Below are positions 62,666-64,000 of a DNA stretch of 64,000 nt, piece after piece. The notes below the pieces were generated by a model. It worked only from the letters and a program-made list of their open reading frames with translations, was not told the origin of the DNA and did no database searches. Position 1 is the first letter of the stretch. Every line of letters begins with the position of its first letter. Location: positions 2,170,001 through 2,234,000 of the forward strand of contig NZ_JAGIOD010000001.1 of assembly GCF_017876545.1 (NCBI RefSeq), given 5' to 3'. This stretch comes from Brachybacterium sacelli (GTDB lineage: Bacteria > Actinomycetota > Actinomycetes > Actinomycetales > Dermabacteraceae). A program made the translations under genes and the position numbers.

Positions 62666-64000
62666 TCAGCGGGACCTGGTGGCGGCGCGGAGCGCTGCCT
62701 GGTGCTGCCACAGGTGGACGACGGCATAGGAGCGCCAGGGGGAGGCGTCGGCGAGCACCCGCCGCAGGGAGGCGTGGTCCTCGGCCAGTCCCAGGTCGCG
62801 GGCCGCCCCGAGCAGGACGACGTCCCGGTCGGGGGCGACGTCCACCGCGCGCACTCCGCGCAGCAGCACGTAGTCGGCCGTCCAGGGGCCGATGCCGGCC
62901 AGGGCGAGCAGGCGTTCGCGCAGCTCGTCGACGCTCCCGGCCAGGGGCAGTCCCAGCTCGTGCTCGGCGATCGCCGGCACGGCGGAGCTCAGGGTCTCCC
63001 GGCGAGCGCGGGGCCCACGGAACCACTGCTCCGCCGCGAGCGCCGCGGCGGCAGGATCCACCGGCGCCCGGTGCACCCCGGCCAGGTGGAGCGGCGCCGG
63101 CAGAGCCTCCTCCAACAGGTCTGTCGCGCGGGTGATCTGCTCGCGAGCCTGGGTCGTGGTGATCTGCTGGCCGGTGATCGCCCACAGCAGCGCCTCGGCG
63201 AGACTCGGCGCGCCGGGCAGGCGCACCCCGGGACGCGCCGCGACCAGGGGAGCGAGGGCAGGCAGCGCGGCGATCAGGCCCTCGTCGATGCCGACGGGGT
63301 CCGCGTCGAGGTCCAGCAGCCGGCGCACCAGCGCGATCGCGGCGGCATGGTCCCGCAGATCCGCCAGGTGCATGCTCACCGGCAGCGGACCGTCGGCGCC
63401 GAGATCGACCTGCACCGTCCCCGGGCCGTGCGGCAGATGCACCGCCCGGGTCCAGACCGGACCGCTGACGTCCTCGACCCCGGGCACGGCCCGGTGGGCG
63501 AACCAGGCGGCGAGGCCGGCCCCGTCGAAGGGGCGACGGACCGCCAGCCGACCGGTCACCACGGCGGCACCGTCGTCGCGCCCCGCGGGAGCGACGTCCT
63601 CGCGCGGGCCGGCGGAGCGACGGGGGCGCAGCGCCCGCTCCCGGACCTCCGACGGTGCGTGACCGAAGACCTGGGTGAAGGTCTCGTGGAACTGGCGCTC
63701 GCTGCCGAAGCCGGCCGCATGCGCGATCCGCGCCAGAGGGAGGTCGGAGCCGACGACCAGCTCATGCGAGCGGCGGGCGCGTCGCAGCCGGGCGTGGGCC
63801 AGGGCTCCGGCCCCGGTCGCCGCCAGCAGGGCGCGGTGCAGCGTCCGCTCCGAGACGGCCAGGCGCCGCGCGAGCTCCGGGACCGTCTCTTCGTCGTCGA
63901 GGACGCCAGCGTCGATCAGGCGCAGCGCTCTCCCGGCGAGCGACCCCTGCGGATCATCGTCGGGGCTGCCGGGCGGGGCCGTCGGGCCGCAGCGTTTGCA
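62666..64000 (-). CDS. alkA: Ada-AlkA fusion: AraC-type regulator plus 3-methyladenine DNA glycosylase, partial (N-terminus off the right edge)
   Basis: 444 residues are visible. The edge shows CKRCGPTAPPG, the second Cys pair of the Ada zinc-binding domain. An AraC-type helix-turn-helix follows (TVPELARRLAVSERTLHRAL and LPLARIAHAAGFGSERQFHE), then an AlkA N-terminal domain (RLAVRRPFDGAGLAAWFAHR). The HhH-GPD glycosylase ends the chain, with GIGPWTADYVLLRGVRAVDV and a catalytic Asp in VAPDRDVVLL. The protein probably senses alkylated DNA or phosphotriesters, activates transcription, and excises alkylated bases. ogt lies 40 bp downstream. Confidence 0.93.
   Translation of the reverse strand, partial: CKRCGPTAPPGSPDDDPQGSLAGRALRLIDAGVLDDEETVPELARRLAVSERTLHRALLAATGAGALAHARLRRARRSHELVVGSDLPLARIAHAAGFGSERQFHETFTQVFGHAPSEVRERALRPRRSAGPREDVAPAGRDDGAAVVTGRLAVRRPFDGAGLAAWFAHRAVPGVEDVSGPVWTRAVHLPHGPGTVQVDLGADGPLPVSMHLADLRDHAAAIALVRRLLDLDADPVGIDEGLIAALPALAPLVAARPGVRLPGAPSLAEALLWAITGQQITTTQAREQITRATDLLEEALPAPLHLAGVHRAPVDPAAAALAAEQWFRGPRARRETLSSAVPAIAEHELGLPLAGSVDELRERLLALAGIGPWTADYVLLRGVRAVDVAPDRDVVLLGAARDLGLAEDHASLRRVLADASPWRSYAVVHLWQHQAALRAATRSR

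Overview
The window is high-GC actinobacterial chromosome, closely packed with genes on both strands. Mycothione reductase, BldC, DUF3073, DUF3151, two CarD-type regulators, a SenX3/RegX3-PhoU locus, GuaB1 and DtxR/IdeR together point to Actinomycetota. The gene content and coding style fit Micrococcales, perhaps a Brachybacterium or Dermabacteraceae relative; the genus is inference only. No tRNA, rRNA, CRISPR array, prophage or insertion sequence was seen. Both ends cut genes: a tandem-GNAT gene on the left and an Ada-AlkA repair gene on the right.

Layout. 1-5.5 kb: GNAT enzyme, DHA2 drug exporter with divergent TetR, a 56-bp tandem repeat and a long palindrome, a NAT_N/GNAT_C protein, gpmA. 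5.6-9.1 kb: HAD phosphatase, dtd, a large APH-fold kinase, DUF3151. 9.1-14.9 kb: purine genes purA, purF and purM with a sterol-carrier-family gene, cutC and a small membrane protein. 15-21.7 kb: DUF3073, bldC, an alpha/beta hydrolase, an LPG-synthase-like membrane protein, pcrA. 21.8-28.9 kb: two small membrane proteins, sucCD, a DtxR regulator, a NlpC/P60 hydrolase with an upstream mini-ORF, a Cof-type HAD. 29-35.4 kb: a resistance-like divergent locus. uvrA2, an MBL-fold hydrolase and rlmA run leftward; a double-MerR regulator and mycothione reductase run rightward. 35.4-42.4 kb: a very long LCP protein, guaB1, galE, ilvA and an orphan PTS IIB. 42.5-50 kb: carD, a lipoprotein, senX3-regX3, phoU with PHO-box-like repeats, DUF4235, a second LCP protein, trmB, a Rieske lipoprotein, def. 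50-56.9 kb: YihY, a GH65 phosphorylase with beta-phosphoglucomutase, SRPBCC and MFS proteins. 56.9-64 kb: a second 56-bp repeat array at the stop of a second CarD-like gene, an ABC ATPase/DUF6297/methyltransferase operon, an aminotransferase, ogt and Ada-AlkA.

How it works together. Many genes have a TANNNT -10 box only 6-7 bases before an ATG or GTG, the signature of leaderless transcripts. This changes the best start for the tetR, beta-phosphoglucomutase and senX3 genes. Functional groups are de novo purine synthesis plus purine salvage (guaB1), cell-wall attachment and remodelling (two LCP proteins, NlpC/P60), phosphate sensing, maltose/trehalose-type phosphorolysis, and alkylation repair. 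The least explained items are the 56-bp repeat family that supplies the stop codons of two regulators, the uvrA2/rlmA/double-MerR/mycothione-reductase locus, the ABC-DUF6297 operon and the second CarD.
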